A stretch of 36,130 nt of DNA. Origin: Bacteroidales bacterium UBA5342 (GTDB lineage Bacteria; Bacteroidota; Bacteroidia; Bacteroidales; UBA5342). Position numbers and translations under genes: made by a program. Positions 1 to 8,800 of the stretch are shown in pieces. The first letter of the stretch is position 1; each line of letters starts with the position of its first letter. Under the pieces are notes generated by a model, which saw nothing but the letters and a program-made list of their open reading frames with translations, made no database searches and was not told where the DNA came from. The DNA lies in assembly GCA_002408065.1 (NCBI GenBank), contig DHQI01000097.1, positions 1 to 36,130 on the forward strand, read 5' to 3'.

Positions 1-237
1 AGCGTAATCTGAGAGCCTCCCGTCCCCCCTTAGATATGAGCTGCTATTCGTTGGTTGGATTTGGGCTCATTGACCACGTGTCGCTGAAACTTCAGCATAA
101 GCGTCACAAAGCTTTCACTTAGAAGCGGACGCTTCTCCTGTTTTAAGTCCAAGCGGACGCTTGAACTAAAGCGACACGTCATATCCTCGCGCCAAATGGG
201 GTGCGAATCGATTTATATTTAAGGCAACCTAAAAAAA
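1..237. other. Left-edge intergenic DNA with clustered dyads
   Basis: No convincing gene is visible here. One frame stays open for about 38 codons from the left edge but does not read like a protein. The stretch contains three short dyads of identical design, 6-bp arms around a 2-base centre, at 83-96, 122-135 and 150-163, plus the 8-bp palindrome AAAGCTTT at 108-115. A 10-bp inverted repeat, ACGTGTCGCT at 76-85 and AGCGACACGT at 170-179, encloses them. This could be a small repetitive element or a structured RNA end. Its role is unknown. Confidence 0.5.
76..179. repeat. Inverted repeat enclosing several palindromes
   Basis: The outer arms ACGTGTCGCT (76-85) and AGCGACACGT (170-179) are perfect reverse complements. 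Inside lie GCTGAA-AC-TTCAGC (83-96), GAAGCG-GA-CGCTTC (122-135) and CAAGCG-GA-CGCTTG (150-163). The last two differ only by a G/C to C/G swap at both ends, which keeps the dyad intact, as expected if the structure matters. No transposase or target-site duplication was seen. Confidence 0.5.
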
Positions 238-271
238 AAGCCGGTAACAACACAAAGGTCACTACCGGCTT
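231..271 (-). terminator. Rho-independent terminator of the aldolase gene
   Basis: AAGCCGGTA at 238-246 pairs perfectly with TACCGGCTT at 263-271 around a 16-base loop. Read on the minus strand, the stem is followed by a run of U encoded by the A tract at 231-239. It lies just past the aldolase stop codon at 295, so it should end the fucO-aldolase transcript. Confidence 0.85.
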
Positions 272-294
272 CTATGATTAAACGAGAGGATTTT

Positions 295-1593
295 TTATTC
301 CAAAAATCCTTTTCTGAGTTCTTCTACCTGCTCATCGTTGATAGGTACCAGCGGCCCAAGCGGCGCTGCCATGACCAAAGATTTGGCACTAAACTCAGCC
401 ACTTCCAAGCGGTCAAAAGTTTGCAGCAATTTGTCCCCTGTCACGATGAAAGAATCGTTGGCAATAAGCACAGAAGGCACATTATCGCTCAATAACTGAG
501 GGATAGTATTATCGCCACGAAAATGAGATCCATAAGGCAAAATTGGCACATCTTGCAAGAAAATCCAGCTCTCAGGAATGGTACGCACATCAAATTTAAC
601 ACCTGTAGTACCATAAGCCATCAGGTGAGGTGGCTGGGTCAAGATGATGGAGTTAATATTCGGGTTCTCTTGGTAAATACGATGGTGCAAGAAAGTAGAA
701 CGGCTCGGTGTTTTACCGGCTTCAGCTTTTCCACCTTTCACCTGTACAATATCTTCTGGAGTGATGTCCCAGCGTGGCACATCCGGTGGCGTAATCAGGA
801 AGCTGTCATCTTTCCAACGAACTGACACGGTACCATACGTACTGATCATCAAGCCCTGATCACAAGCACGACGTACTATATTGCAAATATCCTGACGGAT
901 AGCACGTTCCTCCGGCGGATAAGATAACACTTCATGGTGGGCAATATCATGAGGAATCTGTTTATCGAATTCACCAATTTGTTCATCAGTCAAGAAAGTA
1001 GGCTCTCCTACCGCTTTAGCGTTGATGATGGTACGGGCACAGAACTCAAGGGTCTCGAAACGCTCATAAGCCGTCATCAAGTTAGTCCCACCCAATACGG
1101 TACCGTGGTTTTCCATGATGACCGCCTTAATGGTTTTATCTTCGAACTGTTTGGCAATTTTTTCGCCCAGCTCCATACTACCCGGCATTCCGTAAGGCGC
1201 ATAACCGATAGGGCCACATTTTCTCTTAGCCTGAGGAATGATGTTAGTGTTTGGAATCTCGCGCACAATACTGAAAGACACCAATGCCGGCGGGTGAGCG
1301 TGAATCACCGACTTGATATCCGGACGGATATCGTAAATAGCCTTGTGAAATGGAAACTCAGAAGAAGGCTTGTGCAAGCCCTCTACCGTACCATCGCTTT
1401 TCACACAGATGATGTCTTTTTCGGTCAACGACCCTTTGTCAACCGCTGAAGGCGTCACCCAGATGTCGCCATTCTCATCCATAATGGAAATATTACCACC
1501 CGATGTAGTAGTCATCCCGTTACGGTAAATACGTGTAATAATTTTAACGATCTGCTCGCGCGGATGCATTAAATTCACATCAATTTGTTTCAT
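295..1593 (-). CDS. Class II aldolase/adducin family protein, tandem two-domain
   Basis: The 432-residue cytoplasmic protein contains two class II aldolase/adducin domains in tandem. The usual single-domain fuculose- or rhamnulose-phosphate aldolase is roughly 215-275 residues. Domain 1 (about 8-195) has the family landmarks TSGGNIS (31-37), E79, the H98-A-H100 pair and ENHGTV with H163. These are the expected catalytic Glu and three zinc ligands. Domain 2 (about 225-410) aligns clearly but has S299, L318/Q320 and D380 at those four positions, so it probably cannot bind zinc. The likely reaction is splitting a deoxyketose-1-phosphate into dihydroxyacetone phosphate and lactaldehyde. This is inferred mainly from fucO upstream, and the substrate (fuculose or rhamnulose phosphate) is not certain. 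The gene lies 218 bases downstream of fucO on the same strand, with a terminator after it. No kinase or isomerase gene is in the window. Confidence 0.85.
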   Translation of the reverse strand: MKQIDVNLMHPREQIVKIITRIYRNGMTTTSGGNISIMDENGDIWVTPSAVDKGSLTEKDIICVKSDGTVEGLHKPSSEFPFHKAIYDIRPDIKSVIHAHPPALVSFSIVREIPNTNIIPQAKRKCGPIGYAPYGMPGSMELGEKIAKQFEDKTIKAVIMENHGTVLGGTNLMTAYERFETLEFCARTIINAKAVGEPTFLTDEQIGEFDKQIPHDIAHHEVLSYPPEERAIRQDICNIVRRACDQGLMISTYGTVSVRWKDDSFLITPPDVPRWDITPEDIVQVKGGKAEAGKTPSRSTFLHHRIYQENPNINSIILTQPPHLMAYGTTGVKFDVRTIPESWIFLQDVPILPYGSHFRGDNTIPQLLSDNVPSVLIANDSFIVTGDKLLQTFDRLEVAEFSAKSLVMAAPLGPLVPINDEQVEELRKGFLE

Positions 1594-1624
1594 TATAATT
1601 GTTTTATATTTTGCTTATTAAATA

Positions 1625-1701
1625 GACTGTCAGACTTGTAGATAAAAGACATCAGACTTAAAGACATTAGACTTCAGACATTAGACTTATAGACATTAGA
1701 C
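1625..1701. repeat. Short tandem repeats, unit about 14-15 bp
   Basis: The core unit GACATTAGACTT recurs at 1648-1662 (with one change), 1663-1676, 1677-1691 and partly at 1692-1701. A more diverged copy precedes it from 1625. On the transcribed minus strand it reads as repeated GTCTAATGTC blocks in the spacer between fucO and the aldolase gene. It is not a hairpin, and its function is unknown. Copy number could vary by slippage. Confidence 0.75.
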
Positions 1702-1811
1702 AAATAATTTACAACACTTTATATGCTAATTACGATAAAAAAGTAACGTATAAGCTCAAAACATTAATCTCTTATAAAAGTCCTACAGACAACGACACTT
1801 ATTATCAACTC

Positions 1812-2966
1812 TTAAAAAGCAGCTTCGTAAATAGCAACAGCATCGGCATGTGATACTTCGCGCGGATTACCACCGGCACAAATATCAGCCAAAGCGTTCG
1901 TGGCCATCAAATCAAAATCTTCTTTTTTTGCACCCAAAGCTTCAATTCCTGAAGGGATGCCCACTTCTTTGGAAAGGGCTTCGATAGCGGCAATAGCTGC
2001 ATTAGCTCCTTCTTCGTCGCTCATACCAGCTACGTCAACGCCCATGGCTTCAGCCACATTTTTCAACTTAGCCGCACATTCCGGTATATTGTAACGCTCA
2101 ACGTGAGGCAACAACACCGCATTAGCCACCCCGTGAGGTGTGTTGTACATACCGCCCAACTGGTGAGCCATAGAGTGTACAAAACCTAAGCCAGCGTTAG
2201 AAAAAGACTGACCAGCTACAAATTGTCCCCAAGCCATCATACTACGCGCTTCCAGATCTGAACCATCTTTTACGGCTTTAGGCAAACCTTCTGCTATCAG
2301 CTTGATAGATTCTAAGGCTAAAACATCGGTCCAGCGGTAAGCACCTGCCGTCACATAAGCCTCAATGGCGTGCGTCAGCGCATCCATACCGGTAGCAGCA
2401 GTCAGTGCCGCAGGTTTACCAAGCATCAATTCAGGGTCATTTACCGCAATAGATACCAAACAGTTTTTGTCTACCATTACCATTTTTACCTGACGTTCTT
2501 CGTCGGTAATTACATAGTTAATGGTCACTTCGCTGGCTGTACCTGCCGTGGTATTAATGGCAATAATAGGCAAAGCTTTTTTCTTAGACAAGTGTACACC
2601 TTCATAATTTTTGATATCACCACCGTTAGTTGCCAAAATACCTACCGCCTTGCCACAATCTTGTGGTGAACCACCACCCAGAGTGATAATCACATCACAG
2701 TTGTTTTCTTTCAGTACCACTAAACCATCATTGACATTCTTAGTGGTCGGGTTAGGTTTTACTTCGTCAAAAACGACACACTGCAATCCTGCAGCATCTA
2801 TCATGTCTTTGACTTTTTTGGCAACGCCTAGCTCTACCAACACTTTGTCGGTTACCAGCAATGCCTTTTCATAACTTGAACCTTCCAGTTCGGCTTTCAA
2901 ATCGTTTAGCGCTCCGGGGCCTATCATACTTACCGGAGGCAAAAAAATAGTTCTGTTTTGTAACAT
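1812..2966 (-). CDS. fucO: Lactaldehyde reductase (1,2-propanediol oxidoreductase)
   Basis: This is a 384-residue iron-dependent group III alcohol dehydrogenase, close in length to E. coli FucO. It reduces L-lactaldehyde to 1,2-propanediol with NADH in the cytoplasm during fermentation of fucose or rhamnose. The NAD-binding loop GGGSPQD is at 97-103, followed by TTAGTASEVT (139-148). Iron ligands are visible as D195 and H199 in GMDALTHA, H264 in GFVHSMAH and H278 in YNTPHG. The C-terminal CAGGNPRE segment also matches FucO closely. I chose the ATG at 2966, which gives MLQNRTIF, over an in-frame GTG at 2984, because FucO proteins start at this point. It is the first gene of a two-gene unit with the class II aldolase downstream. 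A Bacteroidetes-type promoter is visible at 3159-3189. Confidence 0.92.
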   Translation of the reverse strand: MLQNRTIFLPPVSMIGPGALNDLKAELEGSSYEKALLVTDKVLVELGVAKKVKDMIDAAGLQCVVFDEVKPNPTTKNVNDGLVVLKENNCDVIITLGGGSPQDCGKAVGILATNGGDIKNYEGVHLSKKKALPIIAINTTAGTASEVTINYVITDEERQVKMVMVDKNCLVSIAVNDPELMLGKPAALTAATGMDALTHAIEAYVTAGAYRWTDVLALESIKLIAEGLPKAVKDGSDLEARSMMAWGQFVAGQSFSNAGLGFVHSMAHQLGGMYNTPHGVANAVLLPHVERYNIPECAAKLKNVAEAMGVDVAGMSDEEGANAAIAAIEALSKEVGIPSGIEALGAKKEDFDLMATNALADICAGGNPREVSHADAVAIYEAAF

Positions 2967-3158
2967 TTTTCTATTATAGCCCACCTGAGGCGAGCCTGTT
3001 TTAGTTTTATACTATAATATTAAATTTCAACAACATTCAATTCATACCAACAAAACAATCCCTTCTCTATCTCATCAATAGAAAAGGGTGAAATTTTTGA
3101 AATGAATTTACAAAGAGAAATATACAGAATTAGATTTCGGCACTTTGCATTTCGGCTA

Positions 3159-3189
3159 CAAAGGTATTTTGAGAGGAGCTGCAAATCAA
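3159..3189 (-). promoter_or_regulatory. Candidate Bacteroidetes-type promoter of fucO
   Basis: On the minus strand a TTG (3189-3187) is followed after 20 bases by TACCTTTG (3166-3159). This matches the TTG / TAnnTTTG arrangement used by the Bacteroidetes primary sigma factor. It would give a leader of about 185 bases before the fucO ATG. No operator or riboswitch is recognised in that leader. Confidence 0.55.
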
Positions 3190-3348
3190 TACACTTTTTG
3201 GCTTTATGTTGCACTATTTGACACTACTTCCGTACTCAAAACATTACACCACATATAACAGGGCAAGCGCATATAAGAATAATCGGTTTTTCGGCAAAAC
3301 GCTGTTTTATTCACAAACACACCATCCCCGAAAACATACAAAACACGA
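3190..3348. other. AT-rich spacer, nothing recognised
   Basis: The sequence between the fucO promoter and the decayed GH2 fragment shows no gene, strong hairpin or repeat. Confidence 0.5.
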
Positions 3349-3815
3349 CTAAAGTTCCACCCTGACAAAACCCGTAGTCACACCTTTGGTTTTTACACTG
3401 GCAACGGCATTGTTGCCTTGCATTTTCACTTTTATCATAGCGCGGCCGTTGTATAGCTGTATCTTACGGGAACCATCCTAGGTATCTAGGTTATCAAGAA
3501 ATTTGGCATCACCAGTCACACCACATCCCACCTCTTGTTTTTCATTCGGACAAAAAACACCATTAAGATCATACAGCCTAGCCTCTAAAGTTTCGACCTC
3601 ACCTTGTCGTCCATTTCTTTCAGCTCCAGATAGGCTGGTTTACCCCATTTCTGTGCCTGGTAAGCAAATTCAAACTCATCCACCACTTCTTTTTTACCAC
3701 TTTTAGCAATCACTTTAAGTGTATTTTACCCGTTTTTAAAGCCCTCCTCCATCAAAGCACCGGAATACATAGCCCTAAAAAACAGGCTAAAGCGAATTGT
3801 AGTTGACCTTACGCC
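3349..3815 (-). pseudogene. Decayed C-terminal fragment of a GH2 beta-galactosidase-like enzyme
   Basis: Minus-strand translation recovers a recognisable GH2 C-terminal region broken by lesions. Upstream is NTLKVIAKSGKKEVVDEF followed by YQAQKWGKPAYLELKE. Then come EARLYDLNGV, GDAKFLDNLDT, DGSRKIQLYNGRAMIKV and a genuine end at GFVRVEL with TAG at 3349-3351. There is an in-frame TAA at 3726-3728, a frameshift near 3601-3603 and a TAG at 3478-3480, exactly where the family has T-x-DGSR. The catalytic part is absent. The pattern of a C-terminal immunoglobulin-like domain ending in SR-x-x-QLYNGRA is typical of Bacteroidetes GH2 enzymes of roughly 800-900 residues. The intact GH2 at 17141 lacks this ending, so this was a different enzyme, lost from the locus. 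The 5' limit is approximate. Confidence 0.7.
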
Positions 3816-3921
3816 GGTTTTTGGTTATTTTACGTTGTTTTAGCCGGCCCTTACTAAAAATAAAGATTCCTCTCTCCGCAATACAGATTAATCATCTACA
3901 AACTAAGCCTTATAAAAATAC

Positions 3922-3955
3922 AAAAGGGACTAAGATAAAATTCTTAGTCCCTTTT
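3922..3955 (-). terminator. Terminator of the sulfatase-GH30 operon
   Basis: AAAAGGGACTAAGA (3922-3935) and TCTTAGTCCCTTTT (3942-3955) form a perfect 14-bp stem with a 6-base loop. On the minus strand it is followed by a T-rich stretch (TTTTGTATTTTTAT, including part of the stem). It lies about 90 bases beyond the GH30 stop codon. The segment from 3956 to 4045 shows nothing else. Confidence 0.8.
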
Positions 3956-4045
3956 ATATTTACTAGCCCTCATCGTTTTTTTTATATTTTGACAGATCAG
4001 GGATCCGATATTTGCGTTTATCTTACCATTTTCAAGAACAACCAT

Positions 4046-5875
4046 CTACCTCACAAGCAATCCACTACAACTTCTGCCATTTATCCCTATAACATTTAAG
4101 TGATATAAGCCTGGGATTAAATCTATAGAAATAGTCAAACTCTTATCTTTTATATTTTCTTTATGAAATACTAAGATACCGCTGTTGTTATATAGCATAA
4201 CTTGGTCATTAGGATTTAAGCCTTCAATGTTTATGCACTCACCATTAGAAGGGTTAGGAAAAATCTTTATTGGCATCTCTTGAACTATAGCTTCATCGAT
4301 TGCAGTAGATTTGCTCAGTTTTGTCACCGTAGTACACACCGAACGTCCCGGCAAACTAATGGTTTCACCGGCAGCTGTTGCTCCACGATATTGTAAGTCT
4401 TGAGTTTTAGTGGTGGTATACAGTTTAGTTTCTCCTTCGGCATAGCCGTCGGGCAAGGTCAGTCTCTGATCCAGAGTTTGTGGGAATATGGTGGTATTAA
4501 CATATACACTCACTATCTCAGAGCTATCGGGCGACATATACGATGAGCCCATAAAATCAGAATCATCAGTCCCTAAAGTGTTTAAACGCACATAGCCCGG
4601 ACGAATAAAGCGGCTATAATTCCCCAAGACCCATAAGTTCTTGTCGGCGGTATGGCTCCCGCTTGTGCTTTGCGTAAAATCCTCATAGATGCCATTATTA
4701 GGCACCACATTTATCAGGTAAAAACGGTTTGAATGATCCCAGCGCTCGCGGTCCATTGCCGTCCAGTAGCTCCAGCTTACACAATTGGTAATAGCCATAT
4801 CATAATGTATCAGTTTGGCTAAAAACAAGGCACGGTCAAACTTAGAGTTGATAGGAAAATGCGATTCATCCGGCTCACTTAGCATACTATATTCCGTCTG
4901 ATATACTTTCAAATTTCTGGCTTCAGCTTTATCCGCCACACTTTGTCGCACACCTTTCATCGATGCTTCGTTATCGTTTACCCAATAAGAATGACTGGAT
5001 ATACCTTGTGCCAAATGTGGCAAGTCGCCAATATAATTAGAGCTTGCTTTCGCAAAAAAATCATCCATCTGGTCACTATGATTACCGCTTCCCTCCCATT
5101 TATAAGTATATTTGAACGAACCTGCTTCGGCTACAAACATTTCGGTATTCAGGCTTTTATTAGTCAGCGCCGAGTCGATAGAATGTAGTACCCTGGCAAT
5201 TTCATCATTGCGCCAAGGCGTACCTTCCTGCTTCTCATTCCATTTGTACTGAGGTTCGTTCACCGGACTCAACATATCGAAGGTCACCCCTTCTTCTTGT
5301 TTAAAGTGATCGAGTACATTTGCTAAAAAAGTAGCGTAGTCAGTGTATTTATCCTCTTTCAGGTTAGACGAACCATAGTTGCTTGTATTGTCTGTGTTAG
5401 CACGACCATTTTTAGTATAATAAATCGGAGGACTATTCACCCAGGCAATCAATTTTTGGACCCCATACGCTTTGGCTTGTTGCAAAAACCAACGTTCACC
5501 ATCTTGCAAAGTCCAGTCGTAGCTACCGTCTGCTTGCAGAAAACAATCAGAGCGACGCGATGGGTCTTCGATATTACTGGCGTCGCCCTGTGTAGCACTT
5601 CCAGCACCAATATTAAAACGCCAACGTGAAAGCCCAATTCCAAGAGGGTTTCCATCTTCATCTACTTCTTTTGAGAAAAGCAATTTAGCTATCGGCTCCT
5701 TGCTAGCATCGTTCCAGTCTCCCACACACTGTGCATTCCATCCATCCGAAGCCCCAAACCCCTCTATGGTTTGGTGCTTTATAGAAGTACTAACCAACAC
5801 TGTTTTGGTGCCAGCCAGTAGTACAGATCCCCCTATTAAGCTCAATAAAAATGCTATAATTATAATTCTCTTCAT
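4046..5875 (-). CDS. GH30 family glycoside hydrolase, T9SS-secreted
   Basis: The 609-residue secreted enzyme has a signal peptide at about 1-21 and a GH30 (beta/alpha)8 barrel with side beta-sandwich over about 25-520. It begins with the typical QTIEGFGASDGWNAQ. The predicted acid/base is E207 in SPVNEP, and the nucleophile is E328 in YQTEYSM. The T9SS sorting domain is at about 536-609 and starts IFPNP. GH30 enzymes cleave beta-linked galactans, glucans, xylans or fucosides depending on subfamily. In this sulfatase-rich cluster a beta-galactanase-type activity is a reasonable guess but not shown. The ATG lies only 4 bases after the stop of the upstream sulfatase, so the two genes are probably cotranscribed and translationally coupled. 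A strong terminator follows at 3922-3955. Confidence 0.88.
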   Translation of the reverse strand: MKRIIIIAFLLSLIGGSVLLAGTKTVLVSTSIKHQTIEGFGASDGWNAQCVGDWNDASKEPIAKLLFSKEVDEDGNPLGIGLSRWRFNIGAGSATQGDASNIEDPSRRSDCFLQADGSYDWTLQDGERWFLQQAKAYGVQKLIAWVNSPPIYYTKNGRANTDNTSNYGSSNLKEDKYTDYATFLANVLDHFKQEEGVTFDMLSPVNEPQYKWNEKQEGTPWRNDEIARVLHSIDSALTNKSLNTEMFVAEAGSFKYTYKWEGSGNHSDQMDDFFAKASSNYIGDLPHLAQGISSHSYWVNDNEASMKGVRQSVADKAEARNLKVYQTEYSMLSEPDESHFPINSKFDRALFLAKLIHYDMAITNCVSWSYWTAMDRERWDHSNRFYLINVVPNNGIYEDFTQSTSGSHTADKNLWVLGNYSRFIRPGYVRLNTLGTDDSDFMGSSYMSPDSSEIVSVYVNTTIFPQTLDQRLTLPDGYAEGETKLYTTTKTQDLQYRGATAAGETISLPGRSVCTTVTKLSKSTAIDEAIVQEMPIKIFPNPSNGECINIEGLNPNDQVMLYNNSGILVFHKENIKDKSLTISIDLIPGLYHLNVIGINGRSCSGLLVR

Positions 5876-5879
5876 TTAT

Positions 5880-8800
5880 TCAATTTATTACCTCTATTAA
5901 AAACTCTTCTTTCAATTGCTCACCCAAACAGCTAAGCACATAAAGGCCGCTATCCAAATTCTTTATATTCAAAACACCAGAGTTAGCTGCCAAAAAATGC
6001 TTTAGCACCAAACGCCCCGACATATCATACATTCCCAAATAATCTATAATTTTTTCGCCTTGTATATTCAAGATATCTTTCGCTGGATTGGGATAACAAA
6101 GCACATCACTTATTCTCTCCTCAGACAAAGCTGAAGCTTGCTCCTCTGACAATTTCATATCTTCCAGAATCTCGGAGGATATCAAAGCATAATCATAAAT
6201 CTTAAGCTCATCCATATAACCGGAAAAATAGCCCCCGTCTTTGTGAGGCAAAGCCCCCAGTTGTAAGTCCGATAATGCAGCAACATCTACTTGGTGAGTC
6301 ACATCTGCAGTCAGTTGTCCGCCGATGTATGTTTTCCAGTTGCCAACAGCATAAGTCACCGCTATGTGCTGCCAATCATCGGTCGGAAAAGCCCCGTTAC
6401 CCGCTTCATAAAATTGACGCTCCAATCCGTTATCTGCTACCAGATACATACCATCTGTCCAGCTGGTGTAAGGGCACAAATACATAAACGTCGACTCATC
6501 GCCAAGCGACAAAGGAGACGTCCAGCGGGTAGTCGTTGATGAATTGAGCAAAAAACTCAGAGAAAAAGCGTCGTTTAGGTTTAACTTATCTTCCTTGATT
6601 ACCGTCGTTGAACTTCCGTTTAGTTTCAGTGCCATAGTGCGTTCTCCTTTTTGCTCAAAAGATGTAGCAGTTGCCTCACTTAGGTCCAAATTACCTTCGG
6701 CATCCTCTAGGTTACCATCCATCTTGTACCAATGCACCGGCTCATCCCGTAAAGTATTTTGAGGCAGAATTAATTCTTCCGTATATTTACCATAAGCCCG
6801 TGAATCGGTCATAGGAAAATGATAAATTTTAAGATCATCATAATAAAGCTCCGGACTGGCAAGTAAAGCCCCATCAAGGATATCAGCCACACCACTATCA
6901 TCAAGCGAAGCTACTTTTATACCATCCAGGTAAAGAACGTACTCCTCATTCCAATGGCTCAGTTGTAGCTGTTGCCACAGATCTTTTTTCAAACTGTTAT
7001 CAGCATAAGCCTTAGTATCATTAACGTACAACAACAATTCTGACAGCTCATTAGCAACAACTTTAACCGAAAGGTTTTCGCCATCAAAAGCCATCAAAGC
7101 TTTCTCCGACGACAATTCTTCAGCTTTCAACCATACACTCACGGTATAGTTTTTAGGCAAGAAAAAGTTATCCTGAAAATGCAAGGCACTATCTTTCTGA
7201 AGCAAAACAGGTGACAATACTTTCCCTCGTAAATCATCATTTTTTACAAACAAAGACGAACCATCAAGGTCATTGTTTCCTTTAGCATCTTTGGTATTGC
7301 TATCAAAAGGATATTCACTGTAGGCCATCCAGTAATAGTCGTTACCATTGCCCCAGTACAACTCTCTTTTGTTGTAATAATGCAAAAAGGTCTGTGCTTG
7401 GTTCTGCTCTGTGTAATGACCATTGGCAGCGACTGTTTCCAAAGCCGCTTTAAAGGCCATCCCACCTTCATACAGGTTACTAATATTTTGAACGGCAGCT
7501 GTGGCAATAAAAGTATTTGAATTAGTAGCAAAATCTGCCAATTGCGTTTTAGCTGCTTCGTCAGCAAATACACGATAACAAATATAAGCCGCTTCTATTT
7601 GTGCCGGAATATAACTATCTGCCAAAGCACTTTTAAGTTCACTTTCATAAGTTTTCAATAGCTCATCGGTCTGAGCTCTAAGCCCCACCAAAGCCCAATA
7701 GCGCACTAAATCGATAGACGATTCTAAGGCTTTGATTTGCTCTGCTGCCACATCAGGACCAGAACCACTTAACCACGCTACATTCAACACAGTATCTATG
7801 GGTAAAATAGTATCATCCAAGCGGGCATCGTATGGATTTGTCACCAAATCTAAGTGGTACTCAGGCAAAAGATGAACATCCTTCACTTCACGCATTTCTT
7901 TTTTTAGCTGAGTACTCAATTCTTCCTTTAAAGCGGCATAACTTTCGTCATAAGCCAAGTTATTAATCTCATAAGGATCGGCACTGATATTAAAGAGAAA
8001 CTCCTGATCTCTCTGCGGTTTCATCAGCAATGATTGAACTTCATTTAACTTACCATCCCAGTAATCGTGACGAATAGCCTTAGACACTTCAGAAATATCA
8101 TAATACTTCATAAAGTTATACTCCGGACGATCGGTCATAAAGTTACGCACATATATAAAGGAGTCCTTCATTACTGACCTGGCAAAATCCTGCGAACTCT
8201 CAATGCGATCGCGTCCTCCATATACATAAGGATCCTCAGTTCTAGCAGCCCCCAAAAAGGCTCTGCCCCGGTAATGCTCCGGAATAGTCACACCAGCCAA
8301 ACTCAACATCGTTGGAGCCAGATCTTCAAAAGAAACCACTTCTGTAACCTCAGAACCTTGTCCCCAAGGATTCAGGTGAGCATATTTTTCAGGAAAATAA
8401 ATTACCATGGGTACTTGATAGCCTTGAGCGATACCATTTCCCTTGGCTCGTGGCATTCCCTCACCGTGGTCTGAGTAAAAGAAAATAATGGTTTCATCCA
8501 TCAATCCATCCGCTTCGAGCTGAGCCAGTCGTTCGCCTATTTGCTTATCAGTAATATTAATGGAGTTTTGCATACGTGCCATATGCTTGCGCATCTCACG
8601 GCTGTCGCGATAGAAAGGCGGTACAAAAACATCTTCGTAACTTACCTTATATTCCTCGGGCAATTTGTTATACACCGTTTGCAAATACCACTCGTAAGGT
8701 TCTGTCATAGTACGAGACTGGTGCGAGTCCGCAAAATTAAATATTGAAAAAAAAGGCTGACCATCAGCACGCTTGCGCCAATGTGCCTGTCCTGAGCTTT

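Noticed and set aside
76..179. Insertion sequence or integron attachment site
   Set aside because: The element is about 100 bp, has no open frame, and no transposase, integrase or target duplication is visible.
934..1449. 171-codon open frame on the plus strand
   Set aside because: It lies wholly antisense to the well-supported class II aldolase gene and shows no protein features of its own.
1625..1701. CRISPR array
   Set aside because: The units are about 14-15 bp with almost no spacer, no palindromic repeat and no cas genes nearby.
2967..2984. Alternative GTG start for fucO
   Set aside because: It adds six residues that FucO proteins do not have. The ATG at 2966 matches the family start.
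3803..4099. 98-codon open frame on the plus strand
   Set aside because: It runs through the terminator hairpin at 3922-3955 and into the 3' end of GH30, so it is not a credible gene.
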